Of a stretch of DNA of 64,000 bases, positions 57,826 through 64,000 are shown one piece after another. This DNA is from Leptolyngbya sp. SIO1E4 (lineage in GTDB: Bacteria; Cyanobacteriota; Cyanobacteriia; Phormidesmidales; Phormidesmidaceae). The stretch covers positions 434,001 through 498,000 of the forward strand of contig JAAHFU020000003.1 of NCBI GenBank assembly GCA_010672825.2, given 5' to 3'. Every line of letters begins with the position of its first letter. The first letter of the stretch is position 1. Position numbers and translations under genes: made by a program. The notes beneath the pieces were generated by a model. The model made no database searches, was not told where the DNA came from, and saw only the letters and a program-made list of their open reading frames with translations.

Positions 57826-58998
57826 TTATTCCCAAGCCTGATCAACGGTCATGTTGGCCTCAGCATGGATGTAGCTGGGTTTCTCTTGGCGAGGCAGCTG
57901 ACCCGAAAGCACCAGGTGGGCCATGGAGTCGCAGATTACCCGCGTGGCCATCAACGCCGTCATATCACTGACGTCGTAAGGGGGGGAAACTTCGACCACT
58001 TCCAGACCACATACCGGTGCTTCCTGAACGATGCGCTTCAGCAGGTACAGGGCTTCTCGGGGCAGCAGACCGCCCGGTTCTGGCCAGCCAGTACCGGGGA
58101 CAAACCCGGCATCAATGCAGTCAATGTCAAAGCTGATGTAGACACAATCGGTGCCGTCCAGGGCTTTCTCTAAGGCAAAATCAGCTGCGGCATCCAGCCC
58201 CATTTCCGTGATGTCGGTGACGGTGAGAATGTTCGTGCCCCGCTCGCGACAGACCTTGACCCCCTGTCGGGGAACCTGCCAGCCGCCAATGCCCAGCTGC
58301 ACCAGATTTTTGGCTGGGGCATTGGCCATGTTGGTGGCATGGAACCAGGGACAGGTGTGCATGCGTTCGTCCAGGTCTGTTTCCTGGGTATCGACGTGGC
58401 GATCGAAGTGAATGATGCCGACTTTTTTGTCCCCCAGGTGACGGCATACCCCCCGCACAGTGGGAAAACCGATGGAGTGATCTCCCCCCAGAATGATAGG
58501 AAAGGCCCCCGAACTAAAAATGTGGGCAATGCCTTTAGAAATTTGGTCGAAGGACTTTTCATTATTCGCCGGGATGGTAAAGATATCACCCACATCACAG
58601 AGGGTGATTTGCTCCCGCAGATCGACCCCGAACTCGAAGTTGTAGGGGGTATACAGCGCTGAGATACGACGAATCCCCTGGGGGCCAAACCGCGTACCTG
58701 GTCGATAGGTGGTGCCGGAATCGTGGGGCACCCCGACGATCGCCACATCATATTTGCCGACCTGTTTGACATCCTCTAAATAGGGTGCTTTCAAAAAGGT
58801 GTTGATTCCCGCAAAATGAGGCAGCTCTCCGCGAGAAAAGGTGGGAATGGTGCGATCGCGAATACTCTCAGCAGCTTCTAAGCCATATTCCAACCCTTGA
58901 TTGACCTCTTGCTGCCAGCCCGTCATCGGCAAGCGCGTTTCTTTTTCGAGGGCTTGATTGGCCTCTGTGGGGCTTTGAAATAGCGGCTCGTCGCTCAT
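57826..58998 (-). CDS. gdmH: Nickel-dependent guanidine hydrolase (ureohydrolase family)
   Basis: 390 residues, with an N-terminal extension of about 80 longer than standard agmatinases. Metal ligands: His174 in GGDHSIG; Asp199, His201, Asp203 in FDRHVDTQ; Asp291, Asp293 in SFDIDCIDAGFVPGTGWPEPGG. The length, the DRHVD motif, hypA/hypB partners, ABC importer and upstream guanidine riboswitch all match GdmH (Synechocystis Sll1077), which hydrolyses guanidine to urea and ammonia. Older annotation would call it agmatinase. GAGGAG precedes the ATG. Confidence 0.92.
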   Translation of the reverse strand: MSDEPLFQSPTEANQALEKETRLPMTGWQQEVNQGLEYGLEAAESIRDRTIPTFSRGELPHFAGINTFLKAPYLEDVKQVGKYDVAIVGVPHDSGTTYRPGTRFGPQGIRRISALYTPYNFEFGVDLREQITLCDVGDIFTIPANNEKSFDQISKGIAHIFSSGAFPIILGGDHSIGFPTVRGVCRHLGDKKVGIIHFDRHVDTQETDLDERMHTCPWFHATNMANAPAKNLVQLGIGGWQVPRQGVKVCRERGTNILTVTDITEMGLDAAADFALEKALDGTDCVYISFDIDCIDAGFVPGTGWPEPGGLLPREALYLLKRIVQEAPVCGLEVVEVSPPYDVSDMTALMATRVICDSMAHLVLSGQLPRQEKPSYIHAEANMTVDQAWE

Positions 58999-59041
58999 AA
59001 AATCTCCTCAAATGCCTCTCTTTTTGGCTGTACAACTATTC

Positions 59042-59099
59042 AAAACAAAAAGCCCAGGAGATGACGAAAGCAGTTGCCTTCACATCACCTCCCGGGCTT
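59042..59099 (-). terminator. Riboswitch-linked terminator
   Basis: On the minus strand, AGCCCGGGAGGTGA pairs with TCATCTCCTGGGCT (two mismatches), followed by TTTTGTTTTG. The first arm overlaps the end of the aptamer (AAAAGCCCGGGAG), so ligand binding can prevent termination. Confidence 0.85.
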
Positions 59100-59217
59100 T
59101 TGTCCCGCCGTGTACTGGATTCAAAGGTAAACCCAAAGCAGGTTTGTCACCCTTGTCCAGCGGCTTCTCTCGGACCAGACATCTCTGAAAACATCACCAG
59201 ATCGGAACCCTAGAAAC
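59086..59217 (-). promoter_or_regulatory. Guanidine-I riboswitch (ykkC/yxkD class) controlling gdmH operon
   Basis: On the minus strand the diagnostic blocks appear in order: CTAGGGTTCCG, then GGTCCGAGAG, then ACACGGCGGGACAAAAGCCCGG. This is the conserved core of the guanidine-I aptamer. A terminator overlaps its 3' end. The variable stem contains GGACAAGGGTGACAAACC. It predicts guanidine-induced expression of gdmH and following genes. It starts 88 nt upstream of the gdmH ATG. Confidence 0.95.
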
Positions 59218-59304
59218 CAAGTTGTTATTAGTTAAATTTACAGAGTAGTTTGATTTTCAGACTCTCTATTACTCACGTTTTATCAAGGTCAAAAAGTCGA
59301 AACC

Positions 59305-59318
59305 GTAACTGATGTTAC
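59305..59318. promoter_or_regulatory. NtcA-type site GTA-N8-TAC
   Basis: GTAACTGATGTTAC is an exact GTAN8TAC palindrome, the consensus of the cyanobacterial nitrogen regulator NtcA. It lies 88 bp upstream of the riboswitch start on the minus strand and 83 bp before the gene at 59402 on the plus strand. GATAAA sits 20 nt downstream on the minus strand as a possible -10. Next to it is an inverted repeat GGAACTT-AC-AAGTTCC (59319-59334). Confidence 0.6.
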
Positions 59319-59401
59319 GGAACTTACAAGTTCCTCAAATTCAATTTTGTTTATAGACGTTTACAATTAAAGATAATTCAGTGCTTGATAAGGTCATCTT
59401 T

Positions 59402-59827
59402 ATGGCGACTCCTCCCTCTGTGCCGGGTTCTGCAGCGGTTTCTTATCCTCCCCAGACACAACAGCGAGCAGAGCGGGCGGCAAAGTGTTCTGCTTTTCGG
59501 CTCAAGCTGTTTCAGGTTTTGCGATCGCAAAGTGTTGCACTACAAGACATCACCGACAGCGTTGGCATCCACAATGGCTATACCCGCAGCCCTTTAGGAG
59601 AACTGGCCGCAGAAAATGAACTCCTGTGGTTGCTAGAGGTCGGGCTGCTGCGACGTGAAGTGGATGGACAAGGGCTGACAGATAGCTTTCGCCTCACCCC
59701 CTTAGGCAGACAACTGCTCACCGACTGGCAGGCAGCCAAAATTGTGGATTTAAAGCCGAGTTTTCAAGATCACTTATATAATGCCTGGAGTCGATGGCTG
59801 CGGCTACCCGGGTGGCTTCAAACCTAG
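59402..59827 (+). CDS. Npun_F0494-type conserved cyanobacterial protein
   Basis: 141 residues from ATG 59402 (a TTG at 59381 is possible). RAERAAKCSAFRLKLFQVLRSQSVAL, NGYTRSPLGELAAENELLWLLEVGLLRREVDGQGLTDSFRLTPLGRQLL and a Trp-rich C terminus resemble the cyanobacterial family I recall under the name Npun_F0494; this name is from memory. A winged-helix-like fold is possible. It is divergent from gdmH across the NtcA-type site. Confidence 0.65.
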   Translation: MATPPSVPGSAAVSYPPQTQQRAERAAKCSAFRLKLFQVLRSQSVALQDITDSVGIHNGYTRSPLGELAAENELLWLLEVGLLRREVDGQGLTDSFRLTPLGRQLLTDWQAAKIVDLKPSFQDHLYNAWSRWLRLPGWLQT

Positions 59828-59946
59828 ATGGATTCAGCCTCTCTTCTACTGAAGCTAGGGATTGTCACGCACGTGGTTTTGCTGTTGTCATGAACGGGTA
59901 CCCTACCTTATAAGCGCACTCTGAAATATCCCCTCTGGAGGATCCC

Positions 59947-61437
59947 ATGAAGTCCATTATGGTAGTGGGCACAACATCCCATGCGGGTAAATCTCTGGTT
60001 ACAACTGCCCTCTGCCGCATTTTGAGCCGTCAGGGCTGGCGAGTTGCTCCCTTTAAAGCTCAGAATATGGCTCTTAATGCCTATGTCACCAATACAGGGG
60101 CAGAGATTGGCTACGCCCAAGCAGTGCAAGCGTGGGCGGCCAAAGTGCCTCCTCAAGTGGAAATGAACCCGATTTTGCTGAAACCCCAGGGAGATATGAC
60201 CTCCCAGGTAGTTCTGAGGGGGCGGGCAGCGGGTCGAACCAGCGCCCAAGAGTATTACAGTCAGTTTTTTGACATCGGCTGGCAAGCGGTTCAAGAAAGC
60301 CTGGCCCGGCTAGAACAAGAGTTTGACTTTTTGGTGTGTGAAGGGGCGGGCAGCCCGGCTGAAATCAATCTCAAGCACCGTGATCTGGCAAATATGCGGG
60401 TCGCCAAACGGTTAAAGGCCCCCACCGTGTTAGTGGCAGACATTGATCGGGGCGGTGTATTTGCCCATATCGTCGGCACGTTAGAGCTGCTAGATCCGGA
60501 TGAGCGCACCTTAATCAAAGGCATCATTATTAATAAATTTCGAGGGCAACGGGAGCTGCTACAGTCTGGCATTGACTGGCTTGAGGAACGAACTGGCATC
60601 CCTGTAATCGGGGTGATTCCCTGGATGGATCAGGCCTTTCCTGCCGAAGATTCCTTGTCTTTGATGGACCGGCCGGTCAATAAGTCGTCTGTGGAGCTAA
60701 CAATCGCCGTGATTCGTCTGCCTCACATTTCGAATTTCACGGATTTCGATCCGCTAGAATCTGAGGCCTCTGTGCGGGTTCGTTATGTTGGCCCCAAAGA
60801 CGACTTAGGCTACCCCGATGCCGTCATTTTGCCGGGTACTAAAACGACCATTGCCGATTTGCTCGTGCTGCAACGGACTGGACTTGCCAAAGCGATTCAG
60901 AACTACGCCACTGCAGGCGGCACCGTGCTCGGTATCTGCGGTGGCTTTCAGCTCATGGGTGAGTTTTTAGCAGATCCTGAAGGTATCGAAGGCCAAGACG
61001 GTCGCTACCAAGGCCTCAACTTAATTCCCATCCGCACCGTCATCACCCAGAAAAAGATTGCGCGGCAACGCAACGCAACCTCCCAATACCCCCAGGCGGG
61101 GTTGCCCATTTCAGGCTATGAACTGCACCAGGGGCGAACGCAACTTGTCAGCGTGCAAGCCGGGGATACTGAGCTACCCAAGTTTGACTTTTTGTTTGAA
61201 GACAAGTCTCTAGGTGTTGTCGATGCTTCTAGGTCTATTTGGGGCACCTATCTGCATGGTCTGTTTGACAATGGCCCCTGGCGGCGAGCCTGGCTTAATC
61301 GCCTGCGGCAGCAGCGGGGGTTGGGGTCTTTGGCCACGGGTATCCCCAACTACCGGGAGCAGCGGGAGATGATGTTAGATGTGCTAGCGGATTCGATAGA
61401 TGCTTACGTTAATCTAGAGCCGTTGCTACAAAGCTAG
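59947..61437 (+). CDS. cobQ: Cobyric acid synthase
   Basis: 496 residues. N-terminal ATP-binding GTTSHAGKS at 8-16 and KAQNMALNAYVT; C-terminal glutamine amidotransferase with nucleophile Cys331 in GICGGFQLMG and SGYELHQGR, then GTYLHGLFDN with the catalytic His. It amidates adenosylcobyrinic acid a,c-diamide in cobalamin biosynthesis. TGGAGG precedes the ATG. No cobalamin riboswitch is visible in the short leader. Confidence 0.95.
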   Translation: MKSIMVVGTTSHAGKSLVTTALCRILSRQGWRVAPFKAQNMALNAYVTNTGAEIGYAQAVQAWAAKVPPQVEMNPILLKPQGDMTSQVVLRGRAAGRTSAQEYYSQFFDIGWQAVQESLARLEQEFDFLVCEGAGSPAEINLKHRDLANMRVAKRLKAPTVLVADIDRGGVFAHIVGTLELLDPDERTLIKGIIINKFRGQRELLQSGIDWLEERTGIPVIGVIPWMDQAFPAEDSLSLMDRPVNKSSVELTIAVIRLPHISNFTDFDPLESEASVRVRYVGPKDDLGYPDAVILPGTKTTIADLLVLQRTGLAKAIQNYATAGGTVLGICGGFQLMGEFLADPEGIEGQDGRYQGLNLIPIRTVITQKKIARQRNATSQYPQAGLPISGYELHQGRTQLVSVQAGDTELPKFDFLFEDKSLGVVDASRSIWGTYLHGLFDNGPWRRAWLNRLRQQRGLGSLATGIPNYREQREMMLDVLADSIDAYVNLEPLLQS

Positions 61438-61464
61438 TCTGGGTTTAAGTTGTGAGTGAACAGT

Positions 61465-61488
61465 TTGTAGGGCGATCTCGCCCTACAA
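61465..61488. repeat. Near-perfect palindrome after cobQ
   Basis: TTGTAGGGCGA pairs with TCGCCCTACAA around TC. It lies 27 nt after the cobQ stop. No T-run follows directly, so it may be a REP-like palindrome or a weak terminator. Confidence 0.6.
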
Positions 61489-61520
61489 CAACTCTATCTC
61501 CCTGAAACGGCTCCATCCAT

Positions 61521-62324
61521 ATGGCTTCCAGCGACTTGCGTTCCCTTGGAATTCCGCCGAATGCGTGGCGCGTCAATGAGGACGTTGCCGATCTGACGCG
61601 ACCGCCGCTCCCTTCCCGCCCGGTCACCTTTGCCACTGACACCAAAACCCTCACCCTCGATTTGGCCCAGACAGCCTGCTTGGTGGTAGACATGCAAAAT
61701 GACTTCTGCCACCCGGATGGTTGGTTGGCCTCTATCGGGGTCGATGTGACCCCGGCGCGATCGCCCATTCACCCGTTGAAAACGCTGCTGCCTGTTCTGC
61801 GTCAATCAGGGGTCCCGATTCTATGGGTCAATTGGGGTAATCGGCCTGATTTGCTCAATATCAGCCCAGCCCTGCGCCATGTGTATAACCCCACCGGGAC
61901 AGGCGTTGGCCTGGCTGACCCGCTCCCCAAAAACGGCGCCCCAGTCTTGACGAAAGGCAGTTGGGCTGCCGCTGTAGTTGACGAACTGCCCCAGGAGTCT
62001 GGGGATATCTGGGTTGATAAGTACCGCATGAGTGGTTTTTGGGATACGCCTCTGGACAGTATTTTGCGGAATCTGGACAAAACTACCCTGCTGTTTACGG
62101 GGGTGAATGTGGATCAGTGCGTGCTGTGCACCCTCCAAGATGCTAACTTTTTGGGCTACGACTGCATTTTGCTGCGCGACTGTGCTGCTACAACCTCGCC
62201 AGATTATTGTTTTCAAGCCACTGTTTATAACGTGAATCAGTGTTTTGGCTTTGTGGCCGGTTCTGCAGAGCTGATGACGGCGATCGCTCAATCTACGAAT
62301 GCTCAATCTGCGGATGCTCATTAA
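61521..62324 (+). CDS. Isochorismatase-family cysteine hydrolase
   Basis: 267 residues. Catalytic triad candidates: Asp57 in LVVDMQNDFCHP, Lys167 in VDKYRMSGFWDT and Cys200 in GVNVDQCVLCT. This fits amidase-like members (nicotinamidase, ureidoacrylate or biuret hydrolase) rather than true isochorismatases, but the substrate cannot be told. The N-terminal 45 residues are an extension. Its 3' end is made of 15-bp repeats. An FAD oxidase gene follows after 142 nt. Confidence 0.82.
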   Translation: MASSDLRSLGIPPNAWRVNEDVADLTRPPLPSRPVTFATDTKTLTLDLAQTACLVVDMQNDFCHPDGWLASIGVDVTPARSPIHPLKTLLPVLRQSGVPILWVNWGNRPDLLNISPALRHVYNPTGTGVGLADPLPKNGAPVLTKGSWAAAVVDELPQESGDIWVDKYRMSGFWDTPLDSILRNLDKTTLLFTGVNVDQCVLCTLQDANFLGYDCILLRDCAATTSPDYCFQATVYNVNQCFGFVAGSAELMTAIAQSTNAQSADAH

Positions 62325-62345
62325 GCGACTGCTCATTAAGCAATG
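62286..62345 (+). repeat. Four degenerate 15-bp tandem repeats across a stop codon
   Basis: Units at 62286, 62301, 62316 and 62331 all begin GCTCA. The first two encode AQSTN and AQSAD at the protein's end; the third contains the stop TAA (62322-62324). Confidence 0.85.
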
Positions 62346-62466
62346 CCCGCTGCCTTGCCAGTCCGGACGAGGCTGTTGAGAGAACCGCTGGCGTGATTTA
62401 TCCCGTGATCTGTGTCAAGGTTATTCATCACCGGCCTCACCCCTGCCCCCTCGATCTTTAATACCT

Positions 62467-63837
62467 ATGACGACAACGGCTGCATCATCCATCAACTGGG
62501 AGGCTTTTATCGCGACCCTTGGCGACGTTGAGGTCATTCGCGATCGCACCCAGGTTGAAAAACTCTCGAAAGATTACTACTACTTCAGCCCCATTTTGCA
62601 ACCCCAGCTCGCCGATAAAACGGCAGACCTGGTGGTGCGGCCCACCTCAGAGGCAGAGGTGGTGGCGGTGGCAAAAGCCTGTGTGGCAGCCCAGGTACCT
62701 GTGACCGTCCGGGGGGCAGGCACGGGTAACTACGGGCAATGCATCCCCTTAGAAGGCGGGGTCATCCTCGATTTGAGTCGGATGAACGCGGTGAAATGGG
62801 TGCGTCCAGGGCTGACATGTGTGGAGCCAGGGGCCAAGCTGTCGGCAATTGATAAAGTGACGCGCGCCCAGGGCTGGGAAATTCGCATGTATCCCTCCAC
62901 CTATCGAACGGCAACGATTGGTGGCTTTATTGGTGGCGGCAGCGGCGGTGTGGGCTCAATCACCTATGGGCAACTGCGCGATCGCGGCAACCTAATCGCT
63001 GTTCGCGTGGTGACTCTGGAAGATGAACCTCGGGTCATTGAGCTGCGGGGAGATGATGTTCAGCAGGTCAACCACGCCTACGGTACCAACGGCATCATCA
63101 CCGAACTCGAAATCCCTTTAGGGCCCGCCTATCCCTGGGCGGAAGTCATCGTCACCTTTAACGACTTCATGACAGCAGCACGATTTGGGCAAGCGCTGGG
63201 CGATGCTGACGGCCTGATCAAAAAGCTCATCAGTATTCATGCAGCCCCGATTCCCAGCTACTTTGCTGCCCTAAAATCTGCGCTCCCAACGGGGTGCCAC
63301 GGTGCTTTAGTGATGGTGGCAGACCCCTCAATGGAGCTATTTGAGGCGCTTGTCCAAGAATTTGGCGGCACTATCACTTACTGCAAAACAGCCGAAGATG
63401 CCAGCAAAGGCACCACCCTGGCAGAATTCACCTGGAATCACACCACACTCCATGCCCGCAGCGTCGATCCCTCCCTGACCTATCTGCAAACGTTATTTCC
63501 CTACGATCCTGATCTGAAACTTGTGCAGCACATGTATGAGCACTTTGGGGATGAAGTGATGATGCACTTGGAATATTTGCGGATGAACAGTACGGTGGTG
63601 CCTGCAGCGCTGCAATTGGTGCGCTTCACCACAGCGGAACGCCTGCAGGAAATCATCCGCTATCACGAAGAAAACGGGGCGTTTATTGCCAACCCGCACA
63701 CGTATATTCTGGAAGATGGCGGCCGCAAAGTTATTGATACGACTCAAGTGGCGTTTAAGGCTCAGGTAGATCCCTATGGTCTGCTCAATCCAGGTAAGAT
63801 GCGGGGCTGGCTCGAGCGGCAAAATGCAGGGCGGTAG
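62467..63837 (+). CDS. FAD-binding oxidoreductase (PCMH / GlcD-like)
   Basis: 456 residues. FAD site: VVRPTSEAEVVAVAKACVA (57-75), RGAGTGNYGQ (82-91), and TIGGFIGGGSGGVGSITYG (150-168). The C terminus KAQVDPYGLLNPGKMRGWL is the typical end of this family (glycolate, lactate and related oxidases). The substrate is unknown. It follows the isochorismatase-like gene on the same strand. Confidence 0.82.
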   Translation: MTTTAASSINWEAFIATLGDVEVIRDRTQVEKLSKDYYYFSPILQPQLADKTADLVVRPTSEAEVVAVAKACVAAQVPVTVRGAGTGNYGQCIPLEGGVILDLSRMNAVKWVRPGLTCVEPGAKLSAIDKVTRAQGWEIRMYPSTYRTATIGGFIGGGSGGVGSITYGQLRDRGNLIAVRVVTLEDEPRVIELRGDDVQQVNHAYGTNGIITELEIPLGPAYPWAEVIVTFNDFMTAARFGQALGDADGLIKKLISIHAAPIPSYFAALKSALPTGCHGALVMVADPSMELFEALVQEFGGTITYCKTAEDASKGTTLAEFTWNHTTLHARSVDPSLTYLQTLFPYDPDLKLVQHMYEHFGDEVMMHLEYLRMNSTVVPAALQLVRFTTAERLQEIIRYHEENGAFIANPHTYILEDGGRKVIDTTQVAFKAQVDPYGLLNPGKMRGWLERQNAGR

Positions 63838-64000
63838 GGCCAGCACATTTGCTGCCCTGTGTGTGTGCCGGTAGCCTAGCGCAGGGCAGCGGCCTGGTCA
63901 GCCCATCGGGAAACCGGAATGCCACGATTCAAAACATCTGTCTGCTCACCCGTTGGCAGCGTTACATTTTCAAGAAGTTCCACGCTCCCCGTGTGCAGGC
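63838..64000. other. Right edge, unassigned
   Basis: Frames stay open on both strands over this 163-bp end. A minus-strand frame reading LHTGSVELLENVTLPTGEQT looks somewhat protein-like and might be the end of a gene beyond the window, but I cannot decide. Confidence 0.3.

Noticed and set aside
57826..58998. Annotation as agmatinase (speB)
   Set aside because: Guanidine riboswitch, hypA/hypB, importer, N-terminal extension and DRHVD motif all favour guanidine hydrolase.
63493..64000. Minus-strand open frame running off the right edge
   Set aside because: Most of it is antisense to the FAD oxidase; the last 160 nt alone are too short to judge.

Overview
The window is a chromosomal segment of a cyanobacterium. 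It carries the psbE-psbF-psbL-psbJ operon (cytochrome b559 and small photosystem II subunits), the photosystem II assembly factor ycf48 with membrane-anchored rubredoxin, and ndhC-ndhK-ndhJ of the photosynthetic NDH-1 complex. The octamer GCGATCGC (HIP1), typical of cyanobacterial genomes, occurs many times on both strands. I cannot assign a genus. I found no rRNA, tRNA, CRISPR array, prophage or complete insertion sequence.

Layout. 1-10.4 kb is mixed and accessory: a CsbD-like stress protein, a possible MITE, a HEAT-like protein, an HPRT-like phosphoribosyltransferase, a large NapH-like membrane Fe-S protein fused to a cyclic-nucleotide-binding domain, two GNAT acetyltransferases, then a GlxA-type regulator, a SnoaL-like protein, an SDR and an AraC/alkyltransferase fusion. 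10.4-16.1 kb holds sdhA, a secreted S9 peptidase and an MFS transporter. 16.7-28.6 kb is rich in lineage-specific genes: secreted unknowns, a kinase/SRPBCC pair, four tandem secreted paralogues (21.4-25.7 kb) and a leishmanolysin-like protease. 28.9-34.2 kb holds ppa, an MBL hydrolase and sbcC. 34.8-39.5 kb is a four-gene set: a cyclooxygenase-like heme dioxygenase, a catalase-related hemoprotein with allene-oxide-synthase-like residues, a DUF2235 predicted lipase and a DUF429 protein. 39.8-47.2 kb has a PLD-like/TPR protein, an endonuclease-family membrane protein, an SRPBCC protein, a HerA-like ATPase and an RsmB-like methyltransferase. 47.3-51.6 kb is the photosynthesis block. 52.1-59.4 kb is a guanidine utilisation locus, followed by cobQ, an isochorismatase-like hydrolase and an FAD oxidase.

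How the genes work together. The guanidine locus is on the minus strand and reads riboswitch, gdmH, hypA, glutamine synthetase, hypB, ABC importer (binding protein, permease, ATPase). A guanidine-I riboswitch with a terminator precedes it, and an exact GTA-N8-TAC (NtcA-type) site lies further upstream. This predicts uptake of guanidine, nickel loading of the hydrolase, hydrolysis to urea and ammonia, and ammonia capture. The 34.8-38.8 kb genes predict a lipid-oxidation route: a lipase frees a fatty acid, a dioxygenase makes a hydroperoxide, and a catalase-related enzyme converts it. This second locus is my best candidate for an undescribed system.

A dispersed repeat with a GGGTTTAGGGTTTGGGG-like core (possible G-quadruplex) occurs at five intergenic sites, four of them between convergent genes.
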